A stretch of DNA of 64,000 nt from Acinetobacter sp. UBA3106 (GTDB lineage: Bacteria > Pseudomonadota > Gammaproteobacteria > Pseudomonadales > Moraxellaceae): positions 100,195 through 164,194 of the forward strand of contig DFAM01000015.1 of assembly GCA_002365595.1 (NCBI GenBank). The letters run 5' to 3'. The notes beneath the pieces were generated by a model. That model did no database searches, had not been told where the DNA came from, and saw nothing but the letters and a program-made list of their open reading frames with translations. Positions 1-8,645 of this stretch are shown piece by piece. The position numbers were made by a program, and so were the translations under genes. Position 1 is the first letter of the stretch. The number at the start of each line of letters is the position of its first letter.

Positions 1-242
1 GTTGCCCAGACATTTGCACCATTTCGGGCTAAGTCGGGCAAAATTTGATACCAGTAATCCAGCCCAAACTGGTCTGTACCTACAGTAATGAAACCGGCCA
101 TACCGTGAGAAAAAACAATTGGATATTTGGTTTTTGCATAAGTTGAGAGCACTTTTGCGGTCACTTGCGAAGTGTTGGATGCCTGAGCGCTACTAAGGGT
201 CAAAGCCGTCATTAAACCTGCAATTAATAATCCATATTTCAT
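1..242 (-). CDS. Triacylglycerol lipase, N-terminal part (cut by window edge)
   Basis: Only the first 80 or so residues are inside the window; the gene runs off the left edge. The ATG at 240-242 opens a signal peptide (MKYGLLIAGLMTALTLSSAQA) and the mature part contains YPIVFSHGMAGF, the oxyanion-hole HG region of secreted bacterial family I lipases, then DYWYQILPDLARNGANVW. The same segment of the upstream lipase at 431-1414 is very similar (DYWYQILPDMARNG), so this is a tandem paralogue. The nucleophile and the rest of the triad are outside the window. It lies 188 bases downstream of that lipase, with a hairpin in between, so it may have its own promoter or be read through. It probably needs the foldase encoded at 1504-2532 for folding, which is an inference from position. 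Confidence 0.85.
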   Translation of the reverse strand, partial: MKYGLLIAGLMTALTLSSAQASNTSQVTAKVLSTYAKTKYPIVFSHGMAGFITVGTDQFGLDYWYQILPDLARNGANVWA

Positions 243-385
243 AGAGAGTCCTCATTTTTTTTGTTTTGTACATACTTTTATTTTTAAATTATCGCTGTGG
301 TCATAAAGATCATTCAGCAGCCAGAATTTAAAAAAGACCGGTTTTAATCAAGGTGGTTACATTGATTTAACCGAAGTCGTGAGAC

Positions 386-421
386 TAAAAACTCATCAGT
401 AAAAGTATGCTCTGATGAGTT
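386..421 (-). terminator. Rho-independent terminator after lipA
   Basis: A 10-base perfect inverted repeat (AACTCATCAG at 390-399 and CTGATGAGTT at 412-421) with a 12-base loop. On the minus strand it is followed by TTTTAG. It lies just past the lipase stop codon and separates it from the second lipase. Confidence 0.7.
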
Positions 422-430
422 AAAAATAAT

Positions 431-1414
431 TTATAAGCCCTGAATTTTTAAGCGATTGGCGTGTTGTCTAAACAGGGCAACCGGATCAGGGGCGAACATT
501 CCTTTTAAACCAAACATCATGTTGGCTAGATCAGTATGGTTAAGATTGTAATCATCACGAATGACGAGACCAATATGTGAACTACAGCGCGCGACCATAC
601 CATCATTGTCTTTATTGCCATAAGACAATGGCCCGAGTTGCATCAGAATGCTGTCAATGTCTAGAAGGTTGGTGGTTTGTGCAGTTCCACCCCAAGAATA
701 GTAATAAATGCCTTTATCCACTTTGGCACCGCTCTTGTTACAGTCAGAAGCTAAAGCAGTGGTCGGGAAGCGTTTATTAAAGTTTGCAGATTCCACTTCG
801 GTTAGCGACTTCATCGAAGCATCAAAGTTCACGGGAATGTCGGGATTGGCCTGAGCCCAGGTCATCAGTGGCCCAATGATGTATTGTCCTAAAATATTGA
901 ACGCAGTACGGCTAAGCGTGTTGTTTTGAATATCATCTGCCACTTTAGAACCCCGATAGGTTCCGCCCACGCCAGTTATGGATGCCACATACTGCGGTTT
1001 TACTGCCGCAACGTATTGTACGGTGGGGCCGCCATGACTGTGACCAATCAGGTTGACTTTATTCTTACCCGTAATCGCGAGCACTTCTTCTACTTGAGCA
1101 ATCAGTTGTTCGCCCCGGAACTCGGTGGTATTGGCAGGGGAGAGCTGTGCGGCAAAAACAGTTGAACCATTGCGTGCCATATCCGGCAAAATTTGATACC
1201 AATAATCAATATTGAAACTTTCATCGCCGATGCGCGACCAGCCTAACCAACCATGGGTCATGACAATCGGATACCTGGTTTTGGCATAATCGGATTTGAC
1301 CGTTTCGTTAATTTGCAAAATTCCTTTTGCTGCTTGTGTTTCAGCTGTAACACCCAGCACCAGGCTGGTCATTAAAGTAAGCATGAGCGCTTTTTTACTT
1401 TTTAAAGTTTTCAT
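431..1414 (-). CDS. lipA: Secreted triacylglycerol lipase LipA (family I.1/I.2)
   Basis: Secreted alpha/beta-hydrolase that cleaves long-chain triacylglycerols. The chosen start is the ATG at 1414, preceded by an AAGGAAGAAG ribosome site; a TTG one codon upstream is less likely. The 327-residue product has a signal peptide (about residues 1-29), the oxyanion-hole motif THGWLGW near residue 54, and the nucleophile elbow GHSHG with Ser126. The triad is completed by Asp271 in DNDGMV and His293 in NLNHTD. Two cysteines (225 and 277) match the single disulfide of Pseudomonas-type lipases. These lipases need a dedicated membrane foldase, which is encoded directly upstream at 1504-2532. Export is expected through Sec and the type II system, but no type II genes are in this window. 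Confidence 0.93.
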   Translation of the reverse strand: MKTLKSKKALMLTLMTSLVLGVTAETQAAKGILQINETVKSDYAKTRYPIVMTHGWLGWSRIGDESFNIDYWYQILPDMARNGSTVFAAQLSPANTTEFRGEQLIAQVEEVLAITGKNKVNLIGHSHGGPTVQYVAAVKPQYVASITGVGGTYRGSKVADDIQNNTLSRTAFNILGQYIIGPLMTWAQANPDIPVNFDASMKSLTEVESANFNKRFPTTALASDCNKSGAKVDKGIYYYSWGGTAQTTNLLDIDSILMQLGPLSYGNKDNDGMVARCSSHIGLVIRDDYNLNHTDLANMMFGLKGMFAPDPVALFRQHANRLKIQGL

Positions 1415-1503
1415 CAACTTCTTCCTTAAATACTTTTGTTTTTATTCATATAAGTACATCAATAAGTTGATTAATCTAATCTCCTTATTGGACTACATTG
1501 CGA

Positions 1504-2532
1504 TTAATCGCCATATGGTAATTTTCCTCCCTGATCATGGATGGTTTCAAAAGTCCCTACTCGTAGTTGTTCTTCTGGTCGATTAAAGTGCTGAGTACGT
1601 AATTTTTGCACGGCTTGTTGTTTGGCCTCATCACTCATGCCGCTTTTGATGATGCTGTCCCGTTCGCCCAGATACTGATCGACCTTGTCTTTCCAGTCAT
1701 TACGTTGCCCATCTAAGGCTTCTAGACGTTGAGTAGCCTCAGGACCAACCAGGTTCATGCGCATCTGATGAATATCTTCCGCTGAACCCCCACGTGCCTT
1801 AATATCCGCCGTGAGTTTACGCAAGTCTTCCAGTTTGTTGAGTTGTTCGAGGTTTTCTTTCCAGTCTTCAGGTAATTGATTAAAAAGATCTTTTAGTTTT
1901 TGTGCTTTTTGTGCTTCGGTTAAATTCTTGTCTGCCAGCACGGTCATACGATTCAGTGTGTATTCATGGTAGGTATCTTCCGTACCAAATAAGCCTTCAA
2001 TTTCATAGTCAGAAAAAAACTGTTTACGCAAATTTTTCATATTGGCGAAAATGCTTTGATAATATTTAGGATCTTCCTTGTCGATATTGGGTACTTGCAA
2101 ATCGCCCAGTTTTTCCCGGTAATTGATATAACGATTCCACAAATCAATAATTTGTCCTAAAGCGGGTTGTTTATAGTTTTGCTGTATATAGGCTTTGAAA
2201 TCATGTTTGATTTGCTTCAGATCTTTTTCGCCATATGCGGTAATGAAATATTCAAAACAGTTGCGTGTCTGTTCATTGACAATTAAACGGTTGGCATTGT
2301 CCAGACGCAATTGACAGTTTACTTCTGTGTCTTGCTGGCTATGACCGACGAAAGCCCGGCTCTGATCTGTAGTGGCAGGTAGAGGAGAAGTTAAGGCATT
2401 ATTTACATCAACTTTTTGAACAGCCTCTGTGTTTTCTGCAGTGGACTGGGAAGGGGCGAGCCAAAATAGCAGCACAGCCAGGCACGCTATAATAACCGCT
2501 AAAATAATCCATAACTTATGATGTTTTTGCAT
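1504..2532 (-). CDS. lipB: Lipase-specific foldase (Lif/LipB)
   Basis: Inner-membrane-anchored steric chaperone that folds LipA in the periplasm before outer-membrane secretion. It has 342 residues: a short positive N-terminus, one membrane anchor (about 7-26, WIILAVIIACLAVLLFW), a low-complexity linker to about residue 65, then the helical foldase domain. The family motif RxxFDYxLSAxGE is seen as RNCFEYFITAYGE at residues 90-102. A second conserved block, FFSDYEIEGLFGTEDTYHEY, is in the middle, and the C-terminal third is charged and helical. It is 89 bases upstream of lipA on the same strand, so the order is foldase then lipase, opposite to the usual Pseudomonas order but as I recall it for Acinetobacter. 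The foldase would be shared by the two lipases. Confidence 0.93.
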   Translation of the reverse strand: MQKHHKLWIILAVIIACLAVLLFWLAPSQSTAENTEAVQKVDVNNALTSPLPATTDQSRAFVGHSQQDTEVNCQLRLDNANRLIVNEQTRNCFEYFITAYGEKDLKQIKHDFKAYIQQNYKQPALGQIIDLWNRYINYREKLGDLQVPNIDKEDPKYYQSIFANMKNLRKQFFSDYEIEGLFGTEDTYHEYTLNRMTVLADKNLTEAQKAQKLKDLFNQLPEDWKENLEQLNKLEDLRKLTADIKARGGSAEDIHQMRMNLVGPEATQRLEALDGQRNDWKDKVDQYLGERDSIIKSGMSDEAKQQAVQKLRTQHFNRPEEQLRVGTFETIHDQGGKLPYGD

Positions 2533-2683
2533 TTCCTATGCAACCTTCTTTTATTTTGTTTTTTATGGTCCTAAAAAGTGAAAACAATGTGCCATAAAAA
2601 AAATTAATAAAGCGTAGAAGAGTTGTAAATAATGATAAGCGGTTGCTAACATAGCAGCCGTTTGAACTTGTTTGATTTTCACT

Positions 2684-3592
2684 ATGAAAAAGACTTCACC
2701 TAAAATTCAGCGCCGTCATATCAGCGGCGTATTTTTACTGAATAAGCCTTTGGGTATCAGTTCAAATGCAGCCTTACAAAGAGTACGCTGGTTATATCGT
2801 GCACAAAAGGCCGGGCATACGGGAGCCTTGGATCCATTGGCTTCAGGTTTATTGCCTATTTGTTTGGGTGAGGCGACCAAATTTTCCCATTATTTACTCG
2901 ATTCGACCAAGCGTTACCAGACCACCATTTTTCTGGGACATAGCACCACAACCGGAGATGTAGAAGGTGAAGTGTTATTAGAACAAGCTGCACCTGCATT
3001 GACCGAAGAACAGATCAAACAGGTTCTGGACAAGTTTGTTGGTGATATTCAGCAAGTACCGCCGATGTATTCAGCGCTGAAAAAAGAAGGGCGTCCTCTG
3101 TATGAATTGGCACGCAAAGGGATAGAAATTGAACGGGAAGCACGTCCGATTCATATTTATGCCATTGAATTACTCTCTTTTACTGAAAATAGTATTAGCC
3201 TGGATGTGACCTGTTCTAAAGGCACGTACATTCGGGTATTGGGCGAAGATATTGCCCAGGCCTTGGGGACATTTGGTCATCTCACTTATTTGCACCGGAT
3301 TAAAACCGGTCATTTTGACCTGATTCCTGAATACACCATCGAGTATTTGGAAAGTCTGACTGAACAGCAGCGTGAAGCTTTGTTATTGCCTGCTTATGCA
3401 CCTGTGGATCATTTTCCTAAAGTTCAGGCGCCTGAAGGACGTGCCGAATACTTTAGCCGTGGTATGGAAAGCAATATTGAGCATGCAGCTGAGGCTCAGG
3501 TGCTGGTGTTCGATGGTGAAAAATGCTTAGGTCTGGCTGAAATTACCGACCGTAAGCGTCTGGTTCCGAAACGCGTATTAAATCTCGAGTAA
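2684..3592 (+). CDS. truB: tRNA pseudouridine(55) synthase TruB
   Basis: Converts U55 of the T-loop of tRNAs to pseudouridine. The N-terminal catalytic core shows GVFLLNKPLGISSN followed by AGHTGALDPLASGLL, where the Asp (residue 50 from the ATG) is the catalytic nucleophile of the family. KGTYIRVLGEDI and a PUA-like C-terminal segment follow. Length is 302 residues, normal for TruB. I start at the ATG at 2684; an in-frame TTG at 2672 would add four residues. No strong Shine-Dalgarno is seen for either. In many bacteria truB follows rbfA, but here it stands alone, divergent from the foldase gene, and is followed 16 bases later by the TauE/SafE gene, which may be co-transcribed. Confidence 0.95.
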   Translation: MKKTSPKIQRRHISGVFLLNKPLGISSNAALQRVRWLYRAQKAGHTGALDPLASGLLPICLGEATKFSHYLLDSTKRYQTTIFLGHSTTTGDVEGEVLLEQAAPALTEEQIKQVLDKFVGDIQQVPPMYSALKKEGRPLYELARKGIEIEREARPIHIYAIELLSFTENSISLDVTCSKGTYIRVLGEDIAQALGTFGHLTYLHRIKTGHFDLIPEYTIEYLESLTEQQREALLLPAYAPVDHFPKVQAPEGRAEYFSRGMESNIEHAAEAQVLVFDGEKCLGLAEITDRKRLVPKRVLNLE

Positions 3593-3608
3593 TTGTTGAA
3601 GTAGATCT

Positions 3609-4376
3609 ATGGAAATTGAAATTATCTTAAGCCTTCTGTTTTTTGCATTTTTTGCCGGTGCGATTGATGCAGCAGTAGGAGGTGGCGGATTGATTCAAAT
3701 TCCGGCCTTAATGAATACTTTTCCGCATATGAACACCGCAACGCTGTTCGGTACCAATAAAATGGCATCCATTTGTGGTACTGCCTCAGCGGCATGGTCG
3801 TATTTACGCCGTGTCAAACTTGCCTGGAAGTTACTGGCAGTGATTGGTGTCTCTGCCTTTATCAGTTCTTTTGCAGGGGCTGCCTGTGTCAGCATGATTC
3901 CTAAAGAAGTACTGCGTCCGTTTGTGCTGGTGATGCTGATTGTGATTGCGATCTATACCTTTATGAAAAAGCAGTTCGGTCAAGTGCATTTTCAGCAAAG
4001 TATTACGAGAAAAACCTTAATACTGGCCGGAATTGGCGGTTTGATCATTGGTTTTTATGATGGAGTTTTTGGTCCGGGAACCGGCAGCTTTTTTATTTTC
4101 TATTTTATTCGTTATTTAAAAGTCGATTTTCTCCATGCCTCTGCCTTATCTAAAATCGGCAATTTTATGACCAATTTTGCCGCCTTAAGTTTCTTTATTC
4201 CAACCGGGCATGTGCTGTTCAGTTTAGGTTTGATGATGGCGGTGGCCAATGTGGCTGGTTCAATCATCGGCGTGCGTGCGGCCTTAAAATATGGCAGCGG
4301 TTTTATCCGTATTCTGTTTTTAGTTTTGGTCAGTATACTGATTGTTCGTTTGGCTTATCAGACATTTTTTCCGTAA
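3609..4376 (+). CDS. TauE/SafE family membrane permease
   Basis: Integral membrane protein of 255 residues, mostly hydrophobic with about eight predicted membrane segments. The family's repeated glycine-rich motifs are visible: the N-terminal half has GAIDAAVGGGGLIQIPAL and the second half has GFYDGVFGPGTGSFFIF, matching the duplicated TauE/SafE (DUF81, YfcA-like) fold. Members of the family export sulfite, sulfoacetate or other small organosulfur anions, but many are uncharacterised and the substrate cannot be read from the sequence. It begins 16 bases after the truB stop, so it is probably read from the same message, although no functional link to tRNA modification is apparent. Confidence 0.85.
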   Translation: MEIEIILSLLFFAFFAGAIDAAVGGGGLIQIPALMNTFPHMNTATLFGTNKMASICGTASAAWSYLRRVKLAWKLLAVIGVSAFISSFAGAACVSMIPKEVLRPFVLVMLIVIAIYTFMKKQFGQVHFQQSITRKTLILAGIGGLIIGFYDGVFGPGTGSFFIFYFIRYLKVDFLHASALSKIGNFMTNFAALSFFIPTGHVLFSLGLMMAVANVAGSIIGVRAALKYGSGFIRILFLVLVSILIVRLAYQTFFP

Positions 4377-4491
4377 ATCATTCTCAATATTAAAATTTTT
4401 TATACAAATTCTCCTTATAAAAGTTCCTGAATATTTGCCAATTTCATTTTATGATGGATCAAAGGCATGATAAAAACAGGAGAAGAATTAC

Positions 4492-4959
4492 ATGATCACC
4501 ATTTTTGAAGCATTAAGGGAAAGTCATGAAATCCAGCGTGATCTGGCAGAAAAATTACTGCAAACTTCTGGGGATTCACCAGAACGTCATGAATTATTCA
4601 AACAACTAAAAAATGAATTATTCGCACATGAAACGGCCGAAGACCGTTATTTTTATATTCCGCTTATGATGACCGATTCTGGACTGAATATTACCCGGCA
4701 TGCCTTGGCCGAACATCATGAAATGGATGAGATGATTGAAGAGCTGAGTGAAACCGATTTCAGCAATCCCGGCTGGATCGCACTAGCCAAGAAGCTTTCT
4801 GAAAAGGTGCATCATCATCTGAAAGAAGAAGAGCACGGCTTTTTTCAGCAGGCCGGAAAAATTTTGGGAGAAGAACAGAAAACGGCTTTAGCGGTGCAGT
4901 ACAAGAATGAATATCAGCGTTATAAAGAGATGAAAAAAGATATGCTGGTAAAAAGCTAA
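4492..4959 (+). CDS. Hemerythrin-like HHE domain protein
   Basis: Small soluble protein of 155 residues predicted to form a four-helix bundle with a non-haem di-iron site. Likely metal ligands are His12 (ESHEIQRDL), His46 and Glu50 (FAHETAED), His75/His76 and nearby Glu (AEHHEMDEM), and the HHHLKEEEH segment at 107-115. A strong ribosome site (AGGAGAAGAA) precedes the ATG. Such stand-alone bacterial HHE proteins are linked to oxygen, iron or nitric-oxide handling; the YtfE/RIC repair proteins are larger, and this one lacks their N-terminal domain. A possible connection with the nitric-oxide sensor at 60.8 kb is speculation. The 115 bases before it are AT-rich and could hold its promoter. Confidence 0.82.
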   Translation: MITIFEALRESHEIQRDLAEKLLQTSGDSPERHELFKQLKNELFAHETAEDRYFYIPLMMTDSGLNITRHALAEHHEMDEMIEELSETDFSNPGWIALAKKLSEKVHHHLKEEEHGFFQQAGKILGEEQKTALAVQYKNEYQRYKEMKKDMLVKS

Positions 4960-4983
4960 TATTTAAATTCAAAATTGCAGGAT

Positions 4984-5014
4984 AAAAAAGATGGCATCAG
5001 CGCCATCTTTTTTG
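4984..5014. terminator. Bidirectional terminator
   Basis: Hairpin with arms AAAAAGATGGC and GCCATCTTTTTT around a 6-base loop, flanked by A and T runs. It lies between the convergent hemerythrin and EamA genes and would serve both. Confidence 0.8.
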
Positions 5015-5026
5015 AAATTTGCTATT

Positions 5027-5929
5027 TCAGGACTCGACTTTTTGGCGGGACCTGAATGTCACCCCAACCGATGCCAGCATGACACACAGCAGGGCAATCC
5101 ACTGTAACAACCCTATTTTTTCTCCCAACAAAAGTAGTCCCGTGAGAGCAGCCAGGGCAGGAGAAAGACTGGATAATGTGCCATAACTCAGCTTGCTTAA
5201 AGACTTAAGTGCTTGCAGATCGAGCGCATAAGGAATAGCGGTTGCCAGAACTGCAATTGCCAGGGCTTTGCCCCAATACTGGGTTTCAAATAATGCCGGT
5301 GCATCATGATATAGGCCAATAGGTAACAAGCTTAAAGCAGATAAACTGATGGCAATGGTTAAAGCATGCATGCCAATATTTTGCTGCACCACTTTTTGCC
5401 CAAAATAAATATAAAATGCCCAGCACAGCCCCGCCGCTAAGGCGCATGCAGCACCGATCAGCGAAAATTGTTCACTTCGAGCCTGTCCCCAAGGGACCAT
5501 CAGGGCAATGCCTAAAATAGCGAGTCCAACCCAGAGATAATCACTACGGCGCTGAATAGACAATAACGCCAAGCCCAAAGGTCCGATAAATTCCAACCCG
5601 ACCGCAATGCCTTGCGGCAATTTCCCCAAAGACATATAGAACAGGATATTCATGAATCCAAGTGCTGCGCTATAGCACAACAAGTCACGCCATTTTAAAA
5701 AGGACAGACGTTTTAAAATGTGCCATGAACGAAACATGATGCAGACAATGACGGAGGCAAAAACCAACCGCAGAATCGTGACAGTGAGGGGATCGAGAAC
5801 CATGAACAGCTGTTTGGCAAACGATGCACTGATTTGATAGGAAATCATGGACAGAACCATGAAGACTACGGCAAGAAGTTGAGAGTTTGGCATGAGGCAC
5901 GCAGTTGGATGGTTCGTCAAATAGACCAT
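5027..5929 (-). CDS. EamA (DMT superfamily) transporter, copy 1
   Basis: Inner-membrane drug/metabolite transporter-type permease of 300 residues with about ten membrane helices arranged as two EamA repeats. The second repeat ends in LSYGTLSSLSPALAALTGLLLLGEKI, a segment typical of RhtA-like exporters, which often export amino acids such as threonine or homoserine. The substrate cannot be read from sequence. Two ATG starts are possible, at 5929 and at 5893 (MPNSQLL); neither has a clear Shine-Dalgarno, and the later one gives the more usual N-terminus. It lies 140 bases downstream of a clear paralogue at 6070-6951 on the same strand; both share LPxGIAVxxEFIGPL and the FGTL/YGTL block, indicating a tandem duplication. 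Confidence 0.85.
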   Translation of the reverse strand: MVYLTNHPTACLMPNSQLLAVVFMVLSMISYQISASFAKQLFMVLDPLTVTILRLVFASVIVCIMFRSWHILKRLSFLKWRDLLCYSAALGFMNILFYMSLGKLPQGIAVGLEFIGPLGLALLSIQRRSDYLWVGLAILGIALMVPWGQARSEQFSLIGAACALAAGLCWAFYIYFGQKVVQQNIGMHALTIAISLSALSLLPIGLYHDAPALFETQYWGKALAIAVLATAIPYALDLQALKSLSKLSYGTLSSLSPALAALTGLLLLGEKIGLLQWIALLCVMLASVGVTFRSRQKVES

Positions 5930-6069
5930 GTTTCAGGTGCGCACAGTATAGCGGCTAAAGGTGATTTTTTGAGTTTTTACTGGGGGAAATTTTAAATTCA
6001 AAACTTTAAATTTAACAAACTAGTGAGGCATCATGGTTTGATGGATTTGAATTTAAATTAGCCGGTTTT

Positions 6070-6951
6070 TCATTTGTCTACGGTTTTGTGCTTGGCTTTT
6101 TGCGTAGTATAAGTACAACCAATCGAGGCAGTAATAATAGTCGCAAGCGCAAGCCATTGATTCCATAATAACTGCTCGCCTAAAAATATAAATCCTGATA
6201 ACGCTGCAATTGCCGGTTCTACGCTCATTAAAGTACCGAAACTCAGCGCCGTTAAATTGCGCAGTGCAATCATTTCCAGAGTAAAAGGCAGGGCACTGGC
6301 CAGCACCGCCAAGGCAAAAAAATAAACCAGGTTTGCAGGTTCAAAAACGTTGGCTGACATGCCGGAAAACAGGGCAATCGGCATTAAACACAGCATGCCG
6401 ATAAACATACCCAAGCACACCGTATGATTACCTGAAATACCGGAAGGTTTTTGTCCGGCCACGATATACAGTGCCCAGCAAGCGCCTGCACCTAATGCAA
6501 AAGCAATCCCGATCAAATCAAGGCTTTGGGAAATCTGGTCAAACGGGAACAATAAAATGAGACCAAGAATAGCCAGTCCAACCCAGATAAAATCGAATTT
6601 TTGCCGTGCATAATACAGCGCCACGCTGAGCGGACCAATAAATTCAAAAGAAACAGCAATACCCAGCGGCAGGCGATTAATCGACAGGTAAAACAGGGCA
6701 TTCATACCAGCGAGCGCGATCCCATAGCTGATAATGGCTTTCCATTTCACCTGTCTAAAATTGATTTGCCAGATTTTAAAAATAAGCGCCAGGATTACCG
6801 CGCCAATGAGCATACGCATGGCTGCAACGCTCAGAATGGGAAACTGACCGAACAGGATTTTGGCAAGCGAGCCACTGCTCTGCACGCTGATCATTGCAAT
6901 CAGCAATAACAGCAGTGCCTGAACATGGGGGATGTTTTTAAAATTTAACAT
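6070..6951 (-). CDS. EamA (DMT superfamily) transporter, copy 2
   Basis: Permease of 293 residues with ten predicted membrane helices in two EamA repeats. Diagnostic pieces are VQSSGSLAKILFGQFPILSV in helix 1, LPLGIAVSFEFIGPLSVAL in the middle of repeat 1, and LTALSFGTLMSVEPAIAALSGF in repeat 2, which place it with RhtA-type exporters. It is the upstream member of a tandem pair with the gene at 5027-5929. The N-terminus starts at an ATG with no visible Shine-Dalgarno. The C-terminus ends with a basic tail (KAKHKTVDK), expected to be cytoplasmic. The substrate is unknown. The 105 bases upstream contain the serA terminator, so a promoter must lie between that hairpin and the start. Confidence 0.85.
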   Translation of the reverse strand: MLNFKNIPHVQALLLLLIAMISVQSSGSLAKILFGQFPILSVAAMRMLIGAVILALIFKIWQINFRQVKWKAIISYGIALAGMNALFYLSINRLPLGIAVSFEFIGPLSVALYYARQKFDFIWVGLAILGLILLFPFDQISQSLDLIGIAFALGAGACWALYIVAGQKPSGISGNHTVCLGMFIGMLCLMPIALFSGMSANVFEPANLVYFFALAVLASALPFTLEMIALRNLTALSFGTLMSVEPAIAALSGFIFLGEQLLWNQWLALATIITASIGCTYTTQKAKHKTVDK

Positions 6952-7011
6952 GCACTAAATTTGTTTCGATTTCTCGAATAGCGGGAGATCAGCAATAAAA
7001 GCTGTAAAAAT

Positions 7012-7040
7012 AAAAAACCACAGCACGAATGCTGTGGTTT
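7012..7040 (-). terminator. serA terminator
   Basis: Perfect 10-bp stem (AAACCACAGC at 7015-7024 with GCTGTGGTTT at 7031-7040) and a 6-base loop, followed on the minus strand by TTTATTTTTAC. It sits directly after the serA stop codon. Confidence 0.88.
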
Positions 7041-7056
7041 AAGGTTCTAAATTAAA

Positions 7057-8289
7057 TTAGAACAATACGCGAACGCGGATTGTACCTTCAACGTCTTGAA
7101 GTGTATCAAGCGCTTCTTTAGAGGCAGTTGCGTCAACGTCCATTACCAGATAACCCACATCACCTTTAGTCATGAGTGACTGACCAGAAATGTTGATGCC
7201 GTGTTCAGCAAACAGGTTGTTGATTTTAGAAAGCACGCCAGGAATATTTTTGTGAATGTGCAGTAAACGGTGTTTACCTTCAGTCAACGGCAACGCAATT
7301 TCCGGGAAGTTCACTGCAGATAAAGTCATACCTTTATCTGAGTAAGCAACAAATTTCTCTGCCACTTCCAAACCGATGTTTGCTTGCGCTTCCATGGTTG
7401 AACCACCCACGTGAGGAGTCAAAATTACGTTGTCCAGGCCACGAAGTGGAGAAACGAATTCTTCACCGTTGGCTTTAGGTTCTTTAGGGAATACGTCAAC
7501 TGCAGCACCAGCAATGTGACCAGATTTAATTGCATCAGCAAGGTCTTCAATGATCACACAAGTACCACGTGCAGCATTAATGAAGATAGAACCTTCTTTC
7601 ATTTGAGCAAATTGATCTTTACCAAAGAAGTTACGCGTAGATGGAACATCTGGAACATGTAGAGATACAACGTCTGCATTGGCCAGTAACTCGCCCATAG
7701 TACCCACTTGACGTGCGTTACCCATAGGAAGTTTAGTGACTGCATCATAATAAATGACATGCATACCCATACTTTCAGCAAGAACTGAAAGTTGAGAACC
7801 GATTGAGCCGTAACCCACGATACCTAAAGTTTTACCACGAGTTTCAAACGAACCTACTGCAGATTTGTTCCAGCCACCACGGTGAGTAGAAGCAGATTTA
7901 GCAGGTACGCCACGAAGCAGTAAAATTGCTTCAGCAAGTACTAGTTCAGCCACTGAACGGGTATTTGAATATGGTGCGTTAAATACTGGAATACCACGAC
8001 GCATTGCTGCATCAAGATTTACCTGGTTGGTACCGATACAAAAACAGCCAACAGCGATAAGCTTGTTGGCTGCTTCGAATACTTCTTCAGTTAACTGAGT
8101 ACGTGAACGAATACCGATGAAGTGGGCATCTCTTACCGCTTCTTTCAACGCTTCACCCTCAAGCGCAGTTTTACGGTAGTCAATGTTGGTATATCCAGCA
8201 GCATTTAAAGTGTCGATTGCGTTTTGATGAACGCCTTCTAACAACAAGAAACGAATTTTATCTTTAGGCAGTGAAAGATGTTGGCTCAT
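7057..8289 (-). CDS. serA: D-3-phosphoglycerate dehydrogenase SerA
   Basis: NAD-dependent first enzyme of serine biosynthesis, oxidising 3-phosphoglycerate to 3-phosphohydroxypyruvate. The product has 410 residues, the length of the E. coli enzyme. It carries the Rossmann motif GIVGYGSIGSQ, the catalytic region FINAARGTCV (Arg), a downstream KEPKANGEEF (Glu) and ILTPHVGGST (His). The C-terminal 70 or so residues form an ACT domain (HIHKNIPGVLSKINNLFAEHG), the site of serine feedback inhibition in E. coli. A GGAG ribosome site lies 6 bases before the ATG. It is divergent from a D-2-hydroxyglutarate dehydrogenase-like gene. That fits the known side reaction of SerA, which reduces 2-oxoglutarate to D-2-hydroxyglutarate that then must be re-oxidised. 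Confidence 0.96.
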   Translation of the reverse strand: MSQHLSLPKDKIRFLLLEGVHQNAIDTLNAAGYTNIDYRKTALEGEALKEAVRDAHFIGIRSRTQLTEEVFEAANKLIAVGCFCIGTNQVNLDAAMRRGIPVFNAPYSNTRSVAELVLAEAILLLRGVPAKSASTHRGGWNKSAVGSFETRGKTLGIVGYGSIGSQLSVLAESMGMHVIYYDAVTKLPMGNARQVGTMGELLANADVVSLHVPDVPSTRNFFGKDQFAQMKEGSIFINAARGTCVIIEDLADAIKSGHIAGAAVDVFPKEPKANGEEFVSPLRGLDNVILTPHVGGSTMEAQANIGLEVAEKFVAYSDKGMTLSAVNFPEIALPLTEGKHRLLHIHKNIPGVLSKINNLFAEHGINISGQSLMTKGDVGYLVMDVDATASKEALDTLQDVEGTIRVRVLF

Positions 8290-8645
8290 TACGGCTCCGC
8301 TACAAAGGCCAAATTTAGTCGCGGTATGATAACATACGAGAACGGTCTATATACATTTCCTTTATGACACAGAGGATAGGTATTTTTGCCATACATATGC
8401 CGGTGACTACAGATTTTGGTCTAACTAAAGCTGTAATTTTTAAGGCTAGATTGTCAAAATGCTTATTTCTGCAAGGTTTCAGTGGAAAATGTCTTATAAT
8501 GCGGCGTAGTGGAATCAATCACAGCCATGCTGTCGATTTTATGTTCACACCCGGTCCAAGACATCATTTTATTATGAATCCTTTTACAAATTAATGATCT
8601 ATAGACCATCCACCACTTGTATATTTCTTGTTAGGTCTGCAAACG
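8290..8645. promoter_or_regulatory. Divergent control region serA / FAD oxidoreductase
   Basis: 356 bases without a convincing gene. It must hold the promoters of both divergent genes. A consensus TATAAT at 8495-8500 suits the rightward gene, but no good -35 is seen at 17 bases, and the resulting leader would be about 140 bases. Near serA, GTATG at 8324-8328 and CATAC at 8333-8337 form a short inverted repeat that could be an operator. A 76-codon open frame at 8364-8594 has no ribosome site and no recognisable content. Confidence 0.4.

Noticed and set aside
1296..1586. 96-codon plus-strand frame between lipA and the foldase
   Set aside because: It overlaps the ends of both real genes on the other strand and has no supporting signal.
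8364..8594. 76-codon frame in the serA divergent region
   Set aside because: No ribosome site, no recognisable content, and it overlaps the probable promoter of the FAD oxidoreductase.
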